Positions 42,780 to 52,558 are shown, counted from the first letter of the stretch. The stretch is 64,000 nt of DNA from Streptomyces albogriseolus (GCA_014650475.1 BMVA01000004.1:124001-188000), one strand, 5' to 3'. The notes: generated from the sequence alone by a model not told the origin. Numbers and translations: made by a program.

Positions 42780-44237
42780 TCAGCGCACGCCCAGCCAGCT
42801 CTCGATCGGGGCGAGGGCGAAGAACACCAGGAAGACCAGGGCCAGCCCCCACATGAACGGTCCGACCTCCCGCGCCCGGCCCTGGCCGGCCTTGATCGCG
42901 ACGTACGAGACGACGCCGGCGGCCACGCCCGCGGTGATCGAGTAGGTGAACGGCATGACCACCACGGTCAGGAACACCGGGATCGCGGTGGCGCGGTCGG
43001 CCCAGTCGACATGGCGGGCGTTCGACATCATCATCGCGCCGATCACCACCAGGGCCGCGGCGGCGACCTCGCCCGGGACGATCGCCGTCAGCGGGGTGAA
43101 GAACAGGCACGCGGCGAAGAACAGCCCGGTGACGACGGAGGACAGGCCGGTACGGGCGCCCTCGCCCACCCCGGTCGCGGACTCGACGAACACCGTCTGG
43201 CCGGAGGCGCCCGCGACGCCGCCGATCGCGCCGCCGGCGCCGTCGATGAACAGCGCCTTCGACAGGCCCGGCATCCTGCCCTTGTCGTCGGCGAGCTTCG
43301 CCTCCGTGCCGACGCCGATGATGGTCGCCATCGCGTCGAAGAACCCGGCCAGGACGAGGGTGAAGACGATCATCCCGACGGTCATCGCGCCGACCTCGCC
43401 CCAGCCGCCGAACTCCACGTGCCCGAACAGCGAGAAGTCCGGCATCGACACCGCGCCGCCCTTCAGCTCGGGCGGTCCGCTCGCCCACTGCTTCGGGTCG
43501 ACCACGCCGAACGCGTTGAGCACGACGGCGAGTACGGTGCCGCCGACGATCCCGATGAGGATGGCCCCGGGGACCCCTCGGGCCTGCAGCACGAAGACGG
43601 CGAGCAGCGTCACCGCGAACAACAGCACGGGCCAGCCCGCGAGTTCACCCGACGGGCCGAGGGTGACCGGGGTGGACTCGCCCTGGTGGACGAAGCCGGC
43701 CTTGTAGAAGCCGATCAGGGCGATGAACAGCCCGATGCCCATGGTGATCGCGTGCTTCAGGGCGAGCGGGATGGCGTTCATGATCATCTCGCGGAGGCCG
43801 GTGACGACCAGCAGCATGATGACCACGCCGTACATCACGCACATGCCCATCGCCTGCGGCCAGGTCATCTCCGGGGCGACCTGGGAGGCGAGGACGCCGG
43901 ACACGGAGAGGCCGGCGGCGAGGGCGAGGGGTGCTTTGCCGAAGAAGCCCATGAGGAGCGTGGAGAGGGCGGCGGCGAAGGCGGTGGCGGTGATGAGGGC
44001 GGTGGGGGTGAGGGTGTTCCCGGCGGCGTCCTCGCCGGACAGGATCAGGGGGTTGAGGAGGAGGATGTACGCCATCGCCATGAAGGTGGTGGTGCCGCCT
44101 CGTACCTCGCGGGCGAGGGTCGATCCTCTGTGGGTGATGTGGAAGTAGCGGTCGAGCCAGGACCGTCCTGACGGGACGCGGGATCCTGTTCCCGCGTTCT
44201 CGGCGGTGGTCGTCGGTTGCAGTGACTGTTGGGTCAT
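42780..44237 (-). CDS. AzgA-like NCS2 purine permease
   Basis: A 485-residue membrane protein with 12 or more hydrophobic segments. The N-terminal SWLDRYFHITHRGSTLAREV and FMAMAYILLLNPLILS are signatures of the AzgA/PbuG branch (hypoxanthine, guanine or adenine carriers). MATIIGVGTEAKLADDKG and GASGQTVFVESATGVGEGAR hold the binding-site residues. ATG 44237 follows GGGAGCAGG. Located between xdhC and the xdh structural genes, it would bring in the purine that xanthine dehydrogenase oxidises; this complements the urate/xanthine-type permease at 8794. Confidence 0.92.
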   Translation of the reverse strand: MTQQSLQPTTTAENAGTGSRVPSGRSWLDRYFHITHRGSTLAREVRGGTTTFMAMAYILLLNPLILSGEDAAGNTLTPTALITATAFAAALSTLLMGFFGKAPLALAAGLSVSGVLASQVAPEMTWPQAMGMCVMYGVVIMLLVVTGLREMIMNAIPLALKHAITMGIGLFIALIGFYKAGFVHQGESTPVTLGPSGELAGWPVLLFAVTLLAVFVLQARGVPGAILIGIVGGTVLAVVLNAFGVVDPKQWASGPPELKGGAVSMPDFSLFGHVEFGGWGEVGAMTVGMIVFTLVLAGFFDAMATIIGVGTEAKLADDKGRMPGLSKALFIDGAGGAIGGVAGASGQTVFVESATGVGEGARTGLSSVVTGLFFAACLFFTPLTAIVPGEVAAAALVVIGAMMMSNARHVDWADRATAIPVFLTVVVMPFTYSITAGVAAGVVSYVAIKAGQGRAREVGPFMWGLALVFLVFFALAPIESWLGVR

Positions 44238-44452
44238 GTGGGCCTGCTCCCAAGGTTCATAGGGGCACCCGGTGCCCACCGTGGGCGGTGGGGACGGGAT
44301 TTGGGGAGGTGCACGACCCGGGGGACGGCCCGAGACGAACGAGGTGGGTGGTACCGGGGGGATGGTCACCTGCCCCGGCGTCGGGGGTGCCGCTGCGCCC
44401 ACCCGTGCCGCCCTGCGGCACGACTGCCCGCAGCGGCGGCGGAAGCGCCCTG

Positions 44453-44500
44453 AGGGGCGCGGGGAACTGCGCGACCAGCCACGGACCACCCGCACCCGGC
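44453..44500 (+). repeat. 48-bp dispersed repeat, copy A
   Basis: A 30-bp core (starting AGGGGCGCGGGGAACTGCG) plus a conserved ACCCGCACCCGGC tail. Copy B lies at 50463-50510 in the same orientation with an identical 30-bp core. It resembles an intergenic repeat often met in Streptomyces genomes. Copy A sits between the xdh molybdopterin-subunit stop and the permease promoter. The rest of 44238-44516 shows no gene. Confidence 0.75.
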
Positions 44501-44516
44501 GTTGCAAGCCAGGGCG

Positions 44517-46901
44517 TTACGACATGCCCGTCAGATGTTCCGGCCGGACCGGCGTTCTGTTCAGCTCCAGCCCCGTCGCCGCCCGGATCGCCGCCAGCAC
44601 CGCCGGCGTCGAGGACAGCGTCGGGGCCTCGCCGACGCCCCGGAGGCCGTACGGTGCGTGGTCGTCGGCCAGTTCCAGGACGTCGACCGGGATGGTCGGG
44701 GTGTCGAGGATCGTCGGGATGAGGTAGTCCGTGAAGGACGGGTTCCGTACCTTCGCCGTCCGCGGGTCGACCAGGATCTCCTCCATGACCGCGACGCCCA
44801 GGCCCTGGGTGGTCCCGCCCTGGATCTGGCCCACGACCGACAGCGGGTTCAGCGCCTTGCCGACGTCCTGGGCGCAGGCCAGCTCGATCACCTTCACCAG
44901 GCCGAGTTCGGTGTCGACCTCGACGACGGCGCGGTGCGCGGCGAAGGAGTACTGGACGTGTCCGTTGCCCTGGCCGGTGCGCAGGTCGAAGGGTTCGGTC
45001 GGCCGGTGCCGCCACTCCTCCTCGACCTCGACGGCCTCGTCGCCGAGGACGTCCACCAGGTCGGCGAGGACCTCCCCGCCGTCGGTGACGACCTTGCCGC
45101 CCTCCAGCAGGAGTTCGGCGTGCGCCCAGGCGGGGTGGTAGGAGCCCAGCTTGCGCCGGCCGAGGTCGAGAACCTTCTCGCGGACCAGCTCGCAGGCGTG
45201 TCGGATCGCGCCGCCGGTGACGTACGTCTGGCGGGACGCGGACGTCGAACCGGCCGAGCCGACACGGGTGTCGGCCGGATGGATGGTCACCTGGGCGACG
45301 CCCAGCTCGGTACGGGCGATCTGGGCGTGGACGGTGACGCCGCCCTGGCCGACCTCCGCCATCGCGGTGTGGACGGTGGCGACCGGTTCGCCGCCGACGA
45401 CCTCCATGCGGACGCGGGCGGTGGAGTAGTCGTCGAAGCCCTCGGAGAAGCCGACGTTCTTGATGCCGACCGCGTAGCCGATGCCCCGGACGACGCCCTC
45501 GCCGTGCGTGGTGTTGGACAGGCCGCCGGGGAGCTGGCGCACGTCGGCGCCCTCGCTGGACTCCCACTGGCGCTCGGGCGGCAGGGGCATCGCCTTGACG
45601 CGGCGCAGGAGTTCGGCGACCGGCGCCGGGGAGTCGACGGGCTGCCCGGTGGGCAGGAGGGTGCCCTGCTCCATGGCGTTGCGCCGGCGCAGCTCCACCG
45701 GGTCCATGCCGAGCCGCGCCGCCAGCTTGTCCATCTGCGCCTCGTAGGCGAAACACGCCTGGACCGCGCCGAAGCCGCGCATCGCGCCGCAGGGCGGGTT
45801 GTTGGTGTAGAGGGCGATCGCCTCGATGTCGACGTCGTCCACGGCGTACGGTCCGACGCCGAGCGAGGAGGCGTTGCCGACCACGGCCGGCGAGGCGGAG
45901 GCGTAGGCGCCGCCGTCGAGGACGATGCGCGCCTTGACGTGGGTCAGCGTGCCGTCCGCGGTGGCGCCGTGTTCGTAGTACAGCTTGGCGGGGTGGCGGT
46001 GGACATGGCCGAAGAAGGACTCGAAGCGGTTGTAGACGATCTTGACGGGCTTGCCGGTGCGCAGGGCGAGCAGGCAGGCGTGGATCTGCATGGACAGGTC
46101 CTCGCGCCCGCCGAACGCGCCGCCGACGCCGGCCAGGGTCATGCGCACCTTGTCCTCGGGGAGGCCGAGCACGGGCGCGATCTGGCGCAGGTCGGAGTGG
46201 AGCCACTGGGTGGCGATGTAGAGGTGGACGCCGCCGTCCTCCTCGGGCACGGCGAGCCCGGACTCGGGGCCGAGGAAGGCCTGGTCCTGCATGCCGAAGG
46301 TGTACTCGCCCTCGACGACGACGTCGGCGCGCTCCCGGGCCGCCGCGACGTCGCCGCGCACGATGGGCTGGCGGTGCACGATGTTGGGGTGCGGGACGTG
46401 CCCGACGTGGTGGTCGTCGCGGTGCTCGTGGACGAGGACCGCGTCCGGTGCGGTCGCGGAGGCCTCGTCGGTGATCACCGGCAGCTCGCGGTACTCCACC
46501 TTGATCTTCGCGGCGGCGCGGCGGGCCGTCTCGGGGTGGTCGGCGGCGACGATCGCGACGGGTTCGCCGTGGTGGCGGACCTTGCCGTGGGCGAGGACCG
46601 GGGTGTCCTGGATCTCCAGCCCGTAGTGCTTCACCTCGGTGGGCAGGTCGTCGTACGTCATGACGGCGTACACGCCCGGGGTGGCGAGGGCCTCGGCGGT
46701 GTCGACGGAGACGATCTCGGCGTGGGCGACGGTGGAGCGCAGGATCTGGCCCCAGAGCATGTCCTCGTGCCACATGTCGGAGGAGTACGCGAACTCGCCG
46801 GTGACCTTGAGCGTGCCGTCGGGGCGGAGGGTGGACTCGCCGATGCCGCCCTTGGTGCCGGAGCCTTGTGTGATCTTCGTGGGAACGCCGTTCGTGGGCA
46901 T
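44517..46901 (-). CDS. xdhB: Xanthine dehydrogenase, molybdopterin-binding subunit
   Basis: A 794-residue molybdenum hydroxylase large subunit: a substrate-channel domain first ([25 protein letters not shown]), then cofactor motifs [48 protein letters not shown] and finally [16 protein letters not shown] with the catalytic Glu in G-V-G-E-A-P. It oxidises hypoxanthine/xanthine to urate. It ends the operon FAD subunit - 2Fe-2S subunit - large subunit, with 2-bp gap to the Fe-S subunit. Letters for the subunits vary between bacteria; the symbol follows the molybdopterin = B convention. Confidence 0.92.
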   Translation of the reverse strand: MPTNGVPTKITQGSGTKGGIGESTLRPDGTLKVTGEFAYSSDMWHEDMLWGQILRSTVAHAEIVSVDTAEALATPGVYAVMTYDDLPTEVKHYGLEIQDTPVLAHGKVRHHGEPVAIVAADHPETARRAAAKIKVEYRELPVITDEASATAPDAVLVHEHRDDHHVGHVPHPNIVHRQPIVRGDVAAARERADVVVEGEYTFGMQDQAFLGPESGLAVPEEDGGVHLYIATQWLHSDLRQIAPVLGLPEDKVRMTLAGVGGAFGGREDLSMQIHACLLALRTGKPVKIVYNRFESFFGHVHRHPAKLYYEHGATADGTLTHVKARIVLDGGAYASASPAVVGNASSLGVGPYAVDDVDIEAIALYTNNPPCGAMRGFGAVQACFAYEAQMDKLAARLGMDPVELRRRNAMEQGTLLPTGQPVDSPAPVAELLRRVKAMPLPPERQWESSEGADVRQLPGGLSNTTHGEGVVRGIGYAVGIKNVGFSEGFDDYSTARVRMEVVGGEPVATVHTAMAEVGQGGVTVHAQIARTELGVAQVTIHPADTRVGSAGSTSASRQTYVTGGAIRHACELVREKVLDLGRRKLGSYHPAWAHAELLLEGGKVVTDGGEVLADLVDVLGDEAVEVEEEWRHRPTEPFDLRTGQGNGHVQYSFAAHRAVVEVDTELGLVKVIELACAQDVGKALNPLSVVGQIQGGTTQGLGVAVMEEILVDPRTAKVRNPSFTDYLIPTILDTPTIPVDVLELADDHAPYGLRGVGEAPTLSSTPAVLAAIRAATGLELNRTPVRPEHLTGMS

Positions 46902-46903
46902 GC

Positions 46904-47488
46904 TCAGACCCCCTCGGACTGGCGGGCGGCGGCGAGGCGGACCGCGTCCATGATCTTCTCGTAGCCGGTGCAGCGGCACAGGTTGCCGGAGAGCGCCTCG
47001 CGGATGTCCGCGTCGGACGGGTCGGGGTTGCGCTCCAGCATCTCGTCGGCGGCGACCAGCAGCCCGGGTGTGCAGAAGCCGCACTGGACGGCGCCGGCGT
47101 CGATGAACGCCTGCTGCACGGGCGAGAGTCCGGCGCCCTCGCCGGTCTGCGCGTCGGCGCCGTCGGCCCGCCACCCCTTGGCCTCGTCGAGGGAGGTGCC
47201 GCAGGCGCCGTCGGCGTCACCGCTGTCGCGGGCGCGCAGCCGGGCGTACTCGGCGAGGCCCTCCACGGTGACGACCTCGCGGCCCTCGGCCTGTCCTGCG
47301 GCGACCAGGCAGGAGCACACGGGCACGCCGTCGAGCCGTACCGTGCAGGAGCCGCACTCGCCCTGTTCGCAGGCGTTCTTGGAGCCGGGCAGCCCGAGGC
47401 GCTCGCGCAGGACGTAGAGCAGGGACTCGCCCTCCCAGACGTCGTCGGCCTGCTGGGGGCGTCCGTTGACGGTGAAGTTGACGCGCAT
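46904..47488 (-). CDS. xdhC-like: Xanthine dehydrogenase, 2Fe-2S subunit
   Basis: A 194-residue iron-sulfur subunit. The plant-type cluster is ligated by ACEQGECGSC plus Cys in GVPVCSC, and the second cluster by VQCGFCTPG and NLCRCTGYE. Between the domains there is an insert of about 40 residues (AEYARLRARDSGDADGACG and onward, to TGEGAGLSPVQQ) where relatives have only a few residues; it includes an extra Cys. The electron path would run from the molybdenum site to FAD. Starts one base inside the FAD-subunit stop. Confidence 0.9.
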   Translation of the reverse strand: MRVNFTVNGRPQQADDVWEGESLLYVLRERLGLPGSKNACEQGECGSCTVRLDGVPVCSCLVAAGQAEGREVVTVEGLAEYARLRARDSGDADGACGTSLDEAKGWRADGADAQTGEGAGLSPVQQAFIDAGAVQCGFCTPGLLVAADEMLERNPDPSDADIREALSGNLCRCTGYEKIMDAVRLAAARQSEGV

Positions 47489-48378
47489 CAGGCGACTCCC
47501 TCCGTGGTGCGGTGGGCGCCTCGGTACGACTCCCAGGTCCAGGTCAGCGTGCGGCGGGCCATCACGCCGACCGCGTGACGGCGGTAGCTCGCGGTGCCGC
47601 GCACGTCGTCGATGGGGTTGCAGGCGGCGGCGCACAGGTCGGCGAACCGCTTCGCCACGGACGGGGTGATGATCTTCCCGTTGTCCCAGAAGCCGCCCTC
47701 CTCCAGGGCCGCGTTCAGGAAGTCCTCGGCGGCCCTGGCCCGGATCGGGGTCGGGGCGGCCGAGCCGATGCCGGTGCGGACCGTGCGGGTGCCGGGGTGC
47801 AGGGCGAGACCGAAGGCGCAGACGGCGATGACCATGGCGTTGCGGGTGCCGACCTTGGAGTACTGCTGCGGTCCGTCGGCCTTGTCGATGTGGACGGCGC
47901 GGATCAGCTCGTCGGGCGCGAGCGCGTTGCGCTTCACGCCGGTGTAGAAGTCGTCGATGGGGATGCGGCGGGACCCGCGTACGGACTCCACCTCGACCTC
48001 GGCGCCGGCCGCGAGCAGGGCGGGGTGGGCGTCGCCGGCCGGGGAGGCGGTGCCGAGGTTGCCGCCGACGCCGCCCCGGTTGCGGATCTGCGGGGAGGCC
48101 ACGGTGTGGGAGGCGAGGGCGAGACCCGGCAGCTCGGGGCGCAGCCGCTCCATGATCGTCGCGTAGGGGACGGAAGCGCCGAGCCGTACCGTGTCCTGGC
48201 CCACCTCCCATGCGGAGAGTTCACCGATGCGGGTGAGGTCCATCAGGTAGTCGGGACGGCGATGGTCGAAGTTGATCTCGACCATCACGTCGGTGCCGCC
48301 CGCGATCGGCACAGCGGTGGGGTGCTCGGCCTTCGCGGCGAGCGCCTCCTCCCAGCTGGCGGGGCGAAGGAAGTCCAT
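47488..48378 (-). CDS. xdhA: Xanthine dehydrogenase, FAD-binding subunit
   Basis: A 296-residue FAD subunit of the CO dehydrogenase flavoprotein family. AVPIAGGTDVMVEINF is the FAD loop; then IRNRGGVGGNLGTASPAGDA, IDDFYTGVKRNAL, and a C-terminal domain with ITPSVAKRFADLCAAACNPI. First gene of the xdh operon and divergent from pucR, across a 343-bp gap. PucR-family regulators usually control such operons. Confidence 0.9.
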   Translation of the reverse strand: MDFLRPASWEEALAAKAEHPTAVPIAGGTDVMVEINFDHRRPDYLMDLTRIGELSAWEVGQDTVRLGASVPYATIMERLRPELPGLALASHTVASPQIRNRGGVGGNLGTASPAGDAHPALLAAGAEVEVESVRGSRRIPIDDFYTGVKRNALAPDELIRAVHIDKADGPQQYSKVGTRNAMVIAVCAFGLALHPGTRTVRTGIGSAAPTPIRARAAEDFLNAALEEGGFWDNGKIITPSVAKRFADLCAAACNPIDDVRGTASYRRHAVGVMARRTLTWTWESYRGAHRTTEGVA

Positions 48379-48721
48379 GACCGGCTCTCTTCTTCGTCTC
48401 GTGAGGGGCGTACAGATTGAGCCAATCCGTGTGCGGCGGGCCCGGCTCGTTCCTGCGGTGTTCACGTGGAGTGCGCCCAGTACACCGCCGCCTGCTCCAC
48501 CCGGGTCAGTCACGGAAACCATGAAGGAGTTGGCTGGCCACTGCGGGCATCTTGTAGATTCGTATGAACGGAGAGCCCCTGTAACCTTCCGGTCTTCCTC
48601 CAGCAACGCGGGAGGCGATCGGAAGCGGACCACGTATGTCCGCAGGCCAGTCCCACGGGCCCCTCCCGACCATTCTTCACCCTCCTCACGGGTACCGAGA
48701 CAAGGAACGGCGGCGACGAGA
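48379..48721. promoter_or_regulatory. Divergent promoter region xdh/pucR
   Basis: A 343-bp gap between divergent starts, holding at least two promoters by necessity. An A/T-rich run around 48552-48568 is unusual for this genome and is the best candidate for a regulator site. A second in-frame ATG at 48522 would lengthen PucR by 67 residues of Ser/Arg-rich text; I do not favour it. Confidence 0.45.
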
Positions 48722-50416
48722 ATGCGGCTGCGCGCACTGCTGGACACCGACGCGCTGGGCCTGAAGCTGCTCGGCGGGGAGGACGAGCTGGACCGCGGTG
48801 TGCGCGGGGTGATGACCACCGACCTGCGCGACCCCAGCCGCTATCTGTCCGGCGGCGAGCTGGTGCTGACCGGTCTGGCCTGGCGCCGCGACGCCGCCGA
48901 CTCCGAGCCCTTCGTACGGATCCTGGTGCAGGCCGGGGTGGCCGCGCTGGCAGCGGGCGAGGCGGAGCTGGGGGACGTCCCCGACGACCTGGTCGTGGCG
49001 TGCGCGCGGCACCGGCTGCCGCTGTTCGCGGTGCACGAGTCGGTGGCCTTCGCGACCATCACCGAGCACGTCGTGCGCCAGGTCTCCGGCGAGCGCGCCG
49101 GGGACCTGGCGGCCGTGGTCGACCGGCACCGGCGGATGATGACCTCGGGACCGGCGGGCGGCGGCCCCGACGTGGTGCTCGACCTGCTCGGCTCCGACCT
49201 GGACCTGCGCGCCTGGGTGCTCTCCCCCACCGGCCGGCTGATCGCGGCGCCCAAGGGGACCACGGGGGCGCGCGGCACCGTGCCCGCGCTGGACCCCGAG
49301 GCGTGCGCGCGGCTCGCGGCGGAGCATTTGGCGGCCGTGCGGACCGGGCGGCGCGGTCCGCACCGGGTGGTGCTGGACCGGACGACGTACAGCCTCTTCC
49401 CGGTGCGGGGCAGCGGGCGCGGTCCGTCCTCGGAGCCGGGGGACCCGCGCGGGACGATGCTGTCGGACTGGCTGCTGGCGGTCGAGGCGGACGCCGGGGA
49501 CTGGGCCGAGGAGCGGCTGGATCTGCTCCAGGGCGTCACCCAGCTGATCGCCGTCGAGCGGGACCGGCGGGACGCGGCGCGCACGGTGCGGCGACGGCTC
49601 GCGCAGGAGGTGCTGGAGCTGGTGCAGACGGGCGCCGCGCCCGCGGAGATCGCGGCGCGCCTGCGGGTGGCCGCCCCGGTGCTGCTGCCCGGTCTCGGCA
49701 CCGCGCCGCACTGGCAGGTCGTGGTCGCCCGGGTCGAGTGGGAGGACGGGCGCGGCGACGGCGGCCCGGTCACGCAGGCGCTGCTCGAGGAGATCCTGGT
49801 CGACCCGGCGTCGACCGGGCCCGAGCCGTCCGACCGGATCGCGGTGGCGCACACCGGCGACGAGGCGATCGCGCTGGTCCCGCTGCCCTCGGTGACCGAC
49901 GAGCACGACGAGGCCGGCCCGGGCGTGCAGGCCGACGCGCTGCTGGAGTCCGTGCGCGGGCCCCTGACGGCGGGCCTCGACGGCGACGGACGGCTCACCG
50001 TCGGCGTGTCCGCCGCGGTGCACTCGGCCGAGGGGCTGCGCGGTGCGCTGGAGGAGGCGCGGCACGCCCGGCGGGTCGCCGCGGCACGCCCCGGCCGGGT
50101 CTGCGCGGCGGGACACCAGGAGCTGGCCTCGCACGTGCTGCTGCTGCCGTTCGTCCCGGACGACGTGCGGCGCGCGTTCACCGCCCGGCTGCTGGACCCG
50201 CTGCGCGAGTACGACCGCCGGCACCGCGCCGAGCTGATCCCCACCCTGGAGGCGTTCCTCGACTGCGACGGCTCCTGGACCCGCTGCGCCACCCGCCTCC
50301 ACCTGCACGTCAACACGCTGCGCTACCGCGTCGGCCGCATCGAGCAGCTGACGGGCCGTGACCTGTCGCGCCTGGAGGACAAGCTGGACTTCTTCCTGGC
50401 ACTGCGGATGAGCTGA
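48722..50416 (+). CDS. pucR: PucR-family purine-catabolism regulator
   Basis: A 564-residue regulator. The N-terminal PucR sensor domain (LRALLDTDALGLKLLGGEDE, RGVMTTDLRDPSRYLSGGEL) covers about 1-130; a GAF/GGDEF-like middle follows; the C-terminal helix-turn-helix (HTH_30) is DCDGSWTRCATRLHLHVNTL plus RYRVGRIEQLTGRDLS. It senses purine-breakdown intermediates in related bacteria and probably controls the divergent xdh operon and perhaps the urate genes 35 kb away. ATG 48722 is the assigned start, with AAGGA 14 nt upstream, not ideal. Confidence 0.9.
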   Translation: MRLRALLDTDALGLKLLGGEDELDRGVRGVMTTDLRDPSRYLSGGELVLTGLAWRRDAADSEPFVRILVQAGVAALAAGEAELGDVPDDLVVACARHRLPLFAVHESVAFATITEHVVRQVSGERAGDLAAVVDRHRRMMTSGPAGGGPDVVLDLLGSDLDLRAWVLSPTGRLIAAPKGTTGARGTVPALDPEACARLAAEHLAAVRTGRRGPHRVVLDRTTYSLFPVRGSGRGPSSEPGDPRGTMLSDWLLAVEADAGDWAEERLDLLQGVTQLIAVERDRRDAARTVRRRLAQEVLELVQTGAAPAEIAARLRVAAPVLLPGLGTAPHWQVVVARVEWEDGRGDGGPVTQALLEEILVDPASTGPEPSDRIAVAHTGDEAIALVPLPSVTDEHDEAGPGVQADALLESVRGPLTAGLDGDGRLTVGVSAAVHSAEGLRGALEEARHARRVAAARPGRVCAAGHQELASHVLLLPFVPDDVRRAFTARLLDPLREYDRRHRAELIPTLEAFLDCDGSWTRCATRLHLHVNTLRYRVGRIEQLTGRDLSRLEDKLDFFLALRMS

Positions 50417-50462
50417 GCGCCGTCCGGCCCGCGACCGGGCCGGCCAGGAGTGCCACACCCCC

Positions 50463-50510
50463 AGGGGCGCGGGGAACTGCGCGACCAGCCACAACCGACC
50501 CGCACCCGGC
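50463..50510 (+). repeat. 48-bp dispersed repeat, copy B
   Basis: Same orientation and identical 30-bp core as copy A at 44453-44500; the tails differ at a few positions (GGACCACCC in A, AACCGACCC in B). It starts 46 bp after the pucR stop. Confidence 0.75.
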
Positions 50511-50597
50511 ACACGACGGATCCAGCCGCGCAGGTGCCGCCCTCCCCCACCCGGCCCACAGGCCGGACTCCCCGGTTCCGTCCCGCTCCCCATGACT

Positions 50598-50613
50598 TTG
50601 TGAAATCCTTCAC
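50598..50613. promoter_or_regulatory. Rex-like inverted repeat
   Basis: TTGTGAAATCCTTCAC contains GTGAA and TTCAC arms 4 bp apart; only the last base of the right arm departs from the TGTGAA-N4-TTCACA Rex pattern. It lies 84 bp before the gene at 50697. Confidence 0.4.
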
Positions 50614-50696
50614 CCGCCCTCTTGGCCGGGCCGGGTGGTTCGTGCTGAGATGCGGCCACCACTCAACAGCTCGATGGCGTGCTCGGGGAGGGCAAC

Positions 50697-51479
50697 GTGG
50701 CGCATACCGCCATGTCCGGTGACGGAACGACCGCCGAAGACGATCCCCTCCAGACGGCGGTGTGGCGGCTTCGCTCCCGCGCCTGCTGGGTGGACGCGGC
50801 CGCACTGCTCACCCCCGCCACCCCTCAGGCGGCCCTCCAGCGGGCGTCGCTGCTGGTGGAGCGGTGCCTGTACACCGAGACGGGGTGGGAGGACGCGGAA
50901 GACGCGCTGCGCACGGCCGAGGCGCTGGCGCACACCGACGACGAGCGGGGCGCCGCCGCTTGTGAACGCGGGTACTTGGCCTACGCCGCCACGCTGTTCC
51001 AGGTCCGGGACCGGGCCGACGAGGCGCGTGCCGCGCTGGGCCGGGCCGCCGCGCTGATCGCGCCGGGCGCGAAGGGGCGGCCGCTGCTGGACTTCCGGCG
51101 CGGGCTGATCGCGGAGAACCTCACCGGCTCCCCGCAGGCCGCCCGCGCCGCCTACCGGCGGGCCCACGCGGGCGCCACCGCCCACGCCGACCCGCTGCTG
51201 CTCTCCGCCACCTGGCGCCACCTCGCCGGACTCGCCCTGCGCGAGGGCGAGCTGACGGAGGCCCGGCACGGGTTCGCGGAGTCGCTGCGGATCCGGGAGG
51301 AGCTGGGCTACCTGGTCGGCACGGCGCCCGCGCTGGTGTCCCTCGCGGACACGGAGACCGAACCGGAGGCCTCCCGCCTGCGCGAGGAGGCCAGCCGCCT
51401 GTTCCGCCTCCTGGGCGGAGTCCCCACCTGGCTCGCCCACCGCCTGACTCCCCCGGAGACGGATGCGGCGACGGCGTGA
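50697..51479 (+). CDS. TPR-like helical protein of unknown function
   Basis: A 260-residue all-helical protein. Pairs of Ala/Leu-rich helices recur (RASLLVERCLYTETGWEDAE, DRADEARAALGRAAALIAPG, SPQAARAAYRRAHAGATAHA, LREGELTEARHGFAESLRIR), as in tetratricopeptide repeats, so it probably binds another protein. No enzyme motif is seen. GTG 50697 has GGGGAGGG 4 nt upstream and is preferred over GTG 50679. Single gene between pucR and a convergent GntR gene. Confidence 0.6.
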   Translation: MAHTAMSGDGTTAEDDPLQTAVWRLRSRACWVDAAALLTPATPQAALQRASLLVERCLYTETGWEDAEDALRTAEALAHTDDERGAAACERGYLAYAATLFQVRDRADEARAALGRAAALIAPGAKGRPLLDFRRGLIAENLTGSPQAARAAYRRAHAGATAHADPLLLSATWRHLAGLALREGELTEARHGFAESLRIREELGYLVGTAPALVSLADTETEPEASRLREEASRLFRLLGGVPTWLAHRLTPPETDAATA

Positions 51480-51582
51480 GGCACGGTGCGGGTGCCTCGT
51501 TCGGGTGAACCGGGGGTTCGGGGGCGCGTGCTCGGATTCCGGGGCTCAGGGCGCCCGGAGGGTGCCGGAGGGGACGCTCCTT

Positions 51583-52428
51583 CTACTCCGCCCCGTTGAA
51601 GTGCTCCCCCACCAGCGCCCGCACCACGTCCAGGTCGCCCGCGACCAGCGCGTCCAGCAGGGCCGTGTGTTCGTGGGCGTCGGCGACGAGTTCGGCGCGG
51701 GTGCCGCCGCCGGGGGCGCCGCCGCCCACCAGGGGCCACTGCGCGCGCCGGTGCAACTCCTCCGCCACGCCGACCAGTTGCTGGTTCCCGGCGAGGGCGA
51801 GGACCGCGCTGTGGAAGGCGCGGTCGGCCTCGGCGTACGTGGCGCGGCAGCCGGAGGACGCGGCGCGGACGGTGGCCTCGGCGAGCGGGCGCAGTCCGGC
51901 CCACCGCTCGGGCGGCACCGTACGGGCCAGCCGCAGCATCACCGGCACCTCGATCAGGGCGCGCACCTCCGCCAGCTCCGCCAGCTCGCGCGCACTGCGC
52001 TCGACGACCCGGAAGCCCCGGTTGGGCACGACCTCGACCGCGCCCTCCTGGGCGAGCTGCTGCATGGCCTCGCGGACGGGCGTGGCGGAGACGCCGAAAC
52101 GTTCGGCCAGTACGGGCGCCGAGTGGACCTCGCCGGGCCGCAGGTCTCCGGTGACCAGCGCGGTGCGCAGGGCGGCGAGGACCTGACCGCGTACGGAAGG
52201 CCGCTGGACGGCGGGCCGAGGACGGGGAAGGACGGGCTCGCCGTGGGTGTGCTCGCCGCGTACGGAACCCTCGCGACCGCCGCCGGCGTCACGGCGGCGG
52301 TCCGCCTCCCCGGCGGCCGGCTGGGCGGGCACCCGGTAGCGGCTCCCCGCGGTCCCGGCGGCGGCCTCGGCGGCCGCCGCCGCCTCGCCCGTCGTCGTCC
52401 CTGCGGAGCCCTGCGTGCCCTGCTTCAC
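51583..52428 (-). CDS. GntR-family regulator, FadR/FCD type
   Basis: A 281-residue regulator. The first 75 residues are disordered Ala/Arg/Gly text; the winged helix follows at about 77-140 (SVRGQVLAALRTALVTGDLR, APVLAERFGVSATPVREAMQ, VPNRGFRVV) and then the all-helical FCD ligand domain with metal-site residues (AEADRAFHSAVLALAGNQQ, DAHEHTALLDALVAGD). FadR-type regulators sense acyl-CoA or carboxylates. It faces the FhuF-like gene divergently. Target unknown. Confidence 0.88.
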   Translation of the reverse strand: MKQGTQGSAGTTTGEAAAAAEAAAGTAGSRYRVPAQPAAGEADRRRDAGGGREGSVRGEHTHGEPVLPRPRPAVQRPSVRGQVLAALRTALVTGDLRPGEVHSAPVLAERFGVSATPVREAMQQLAQEGAVEVVPNRGFRVVERSARELAELAEVRALIEVPVMLRLARTVPPERWAGLRPLAEATVRAASSGCRATYAEADRAFHSAVLALAGNQQLVGVAEELHRRAQWPLVGGGAPGGGTRAELVADAHEHTALLDALVAGDLDVVRALVGEHFNGAE

Positions 52429-52539
52429 AAGGTCCTCCTGCGGACGTGTCGGTACTTGGGGTCATTACGGCGGGTTGGCACCTGTGCGTCAAGCACCATA
52501 AGCGCATCGGACGCCAGTTCACATCTCCGCGATGTTGGG

Positions 52540-52558
52540 TAAGGTGAGGCTTACCTTT
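52540..52558 (+). promoter_or_regulatory. Iron box (DmdR/IdeR-like operator)
   Basis: TAAGGTGAGGCTTACCTTT matches the actinobacterial iron-box consensus (TTAGGTTAGGCTAACCTAA) at 14 of 19 positions and is almost perfectly dyad. It lies 37 bp before the start of the FhuF-like gene, so iron repression is likely. Confidence 0.8.

Noticed and set aside
48522-48721. Longer PucR starting at ATG 48522
   Set aside because: The extra 67 residues are Ser/Arg/Pro-rich, unlike PucR N-termini, and would overlap the divergent promoter region.
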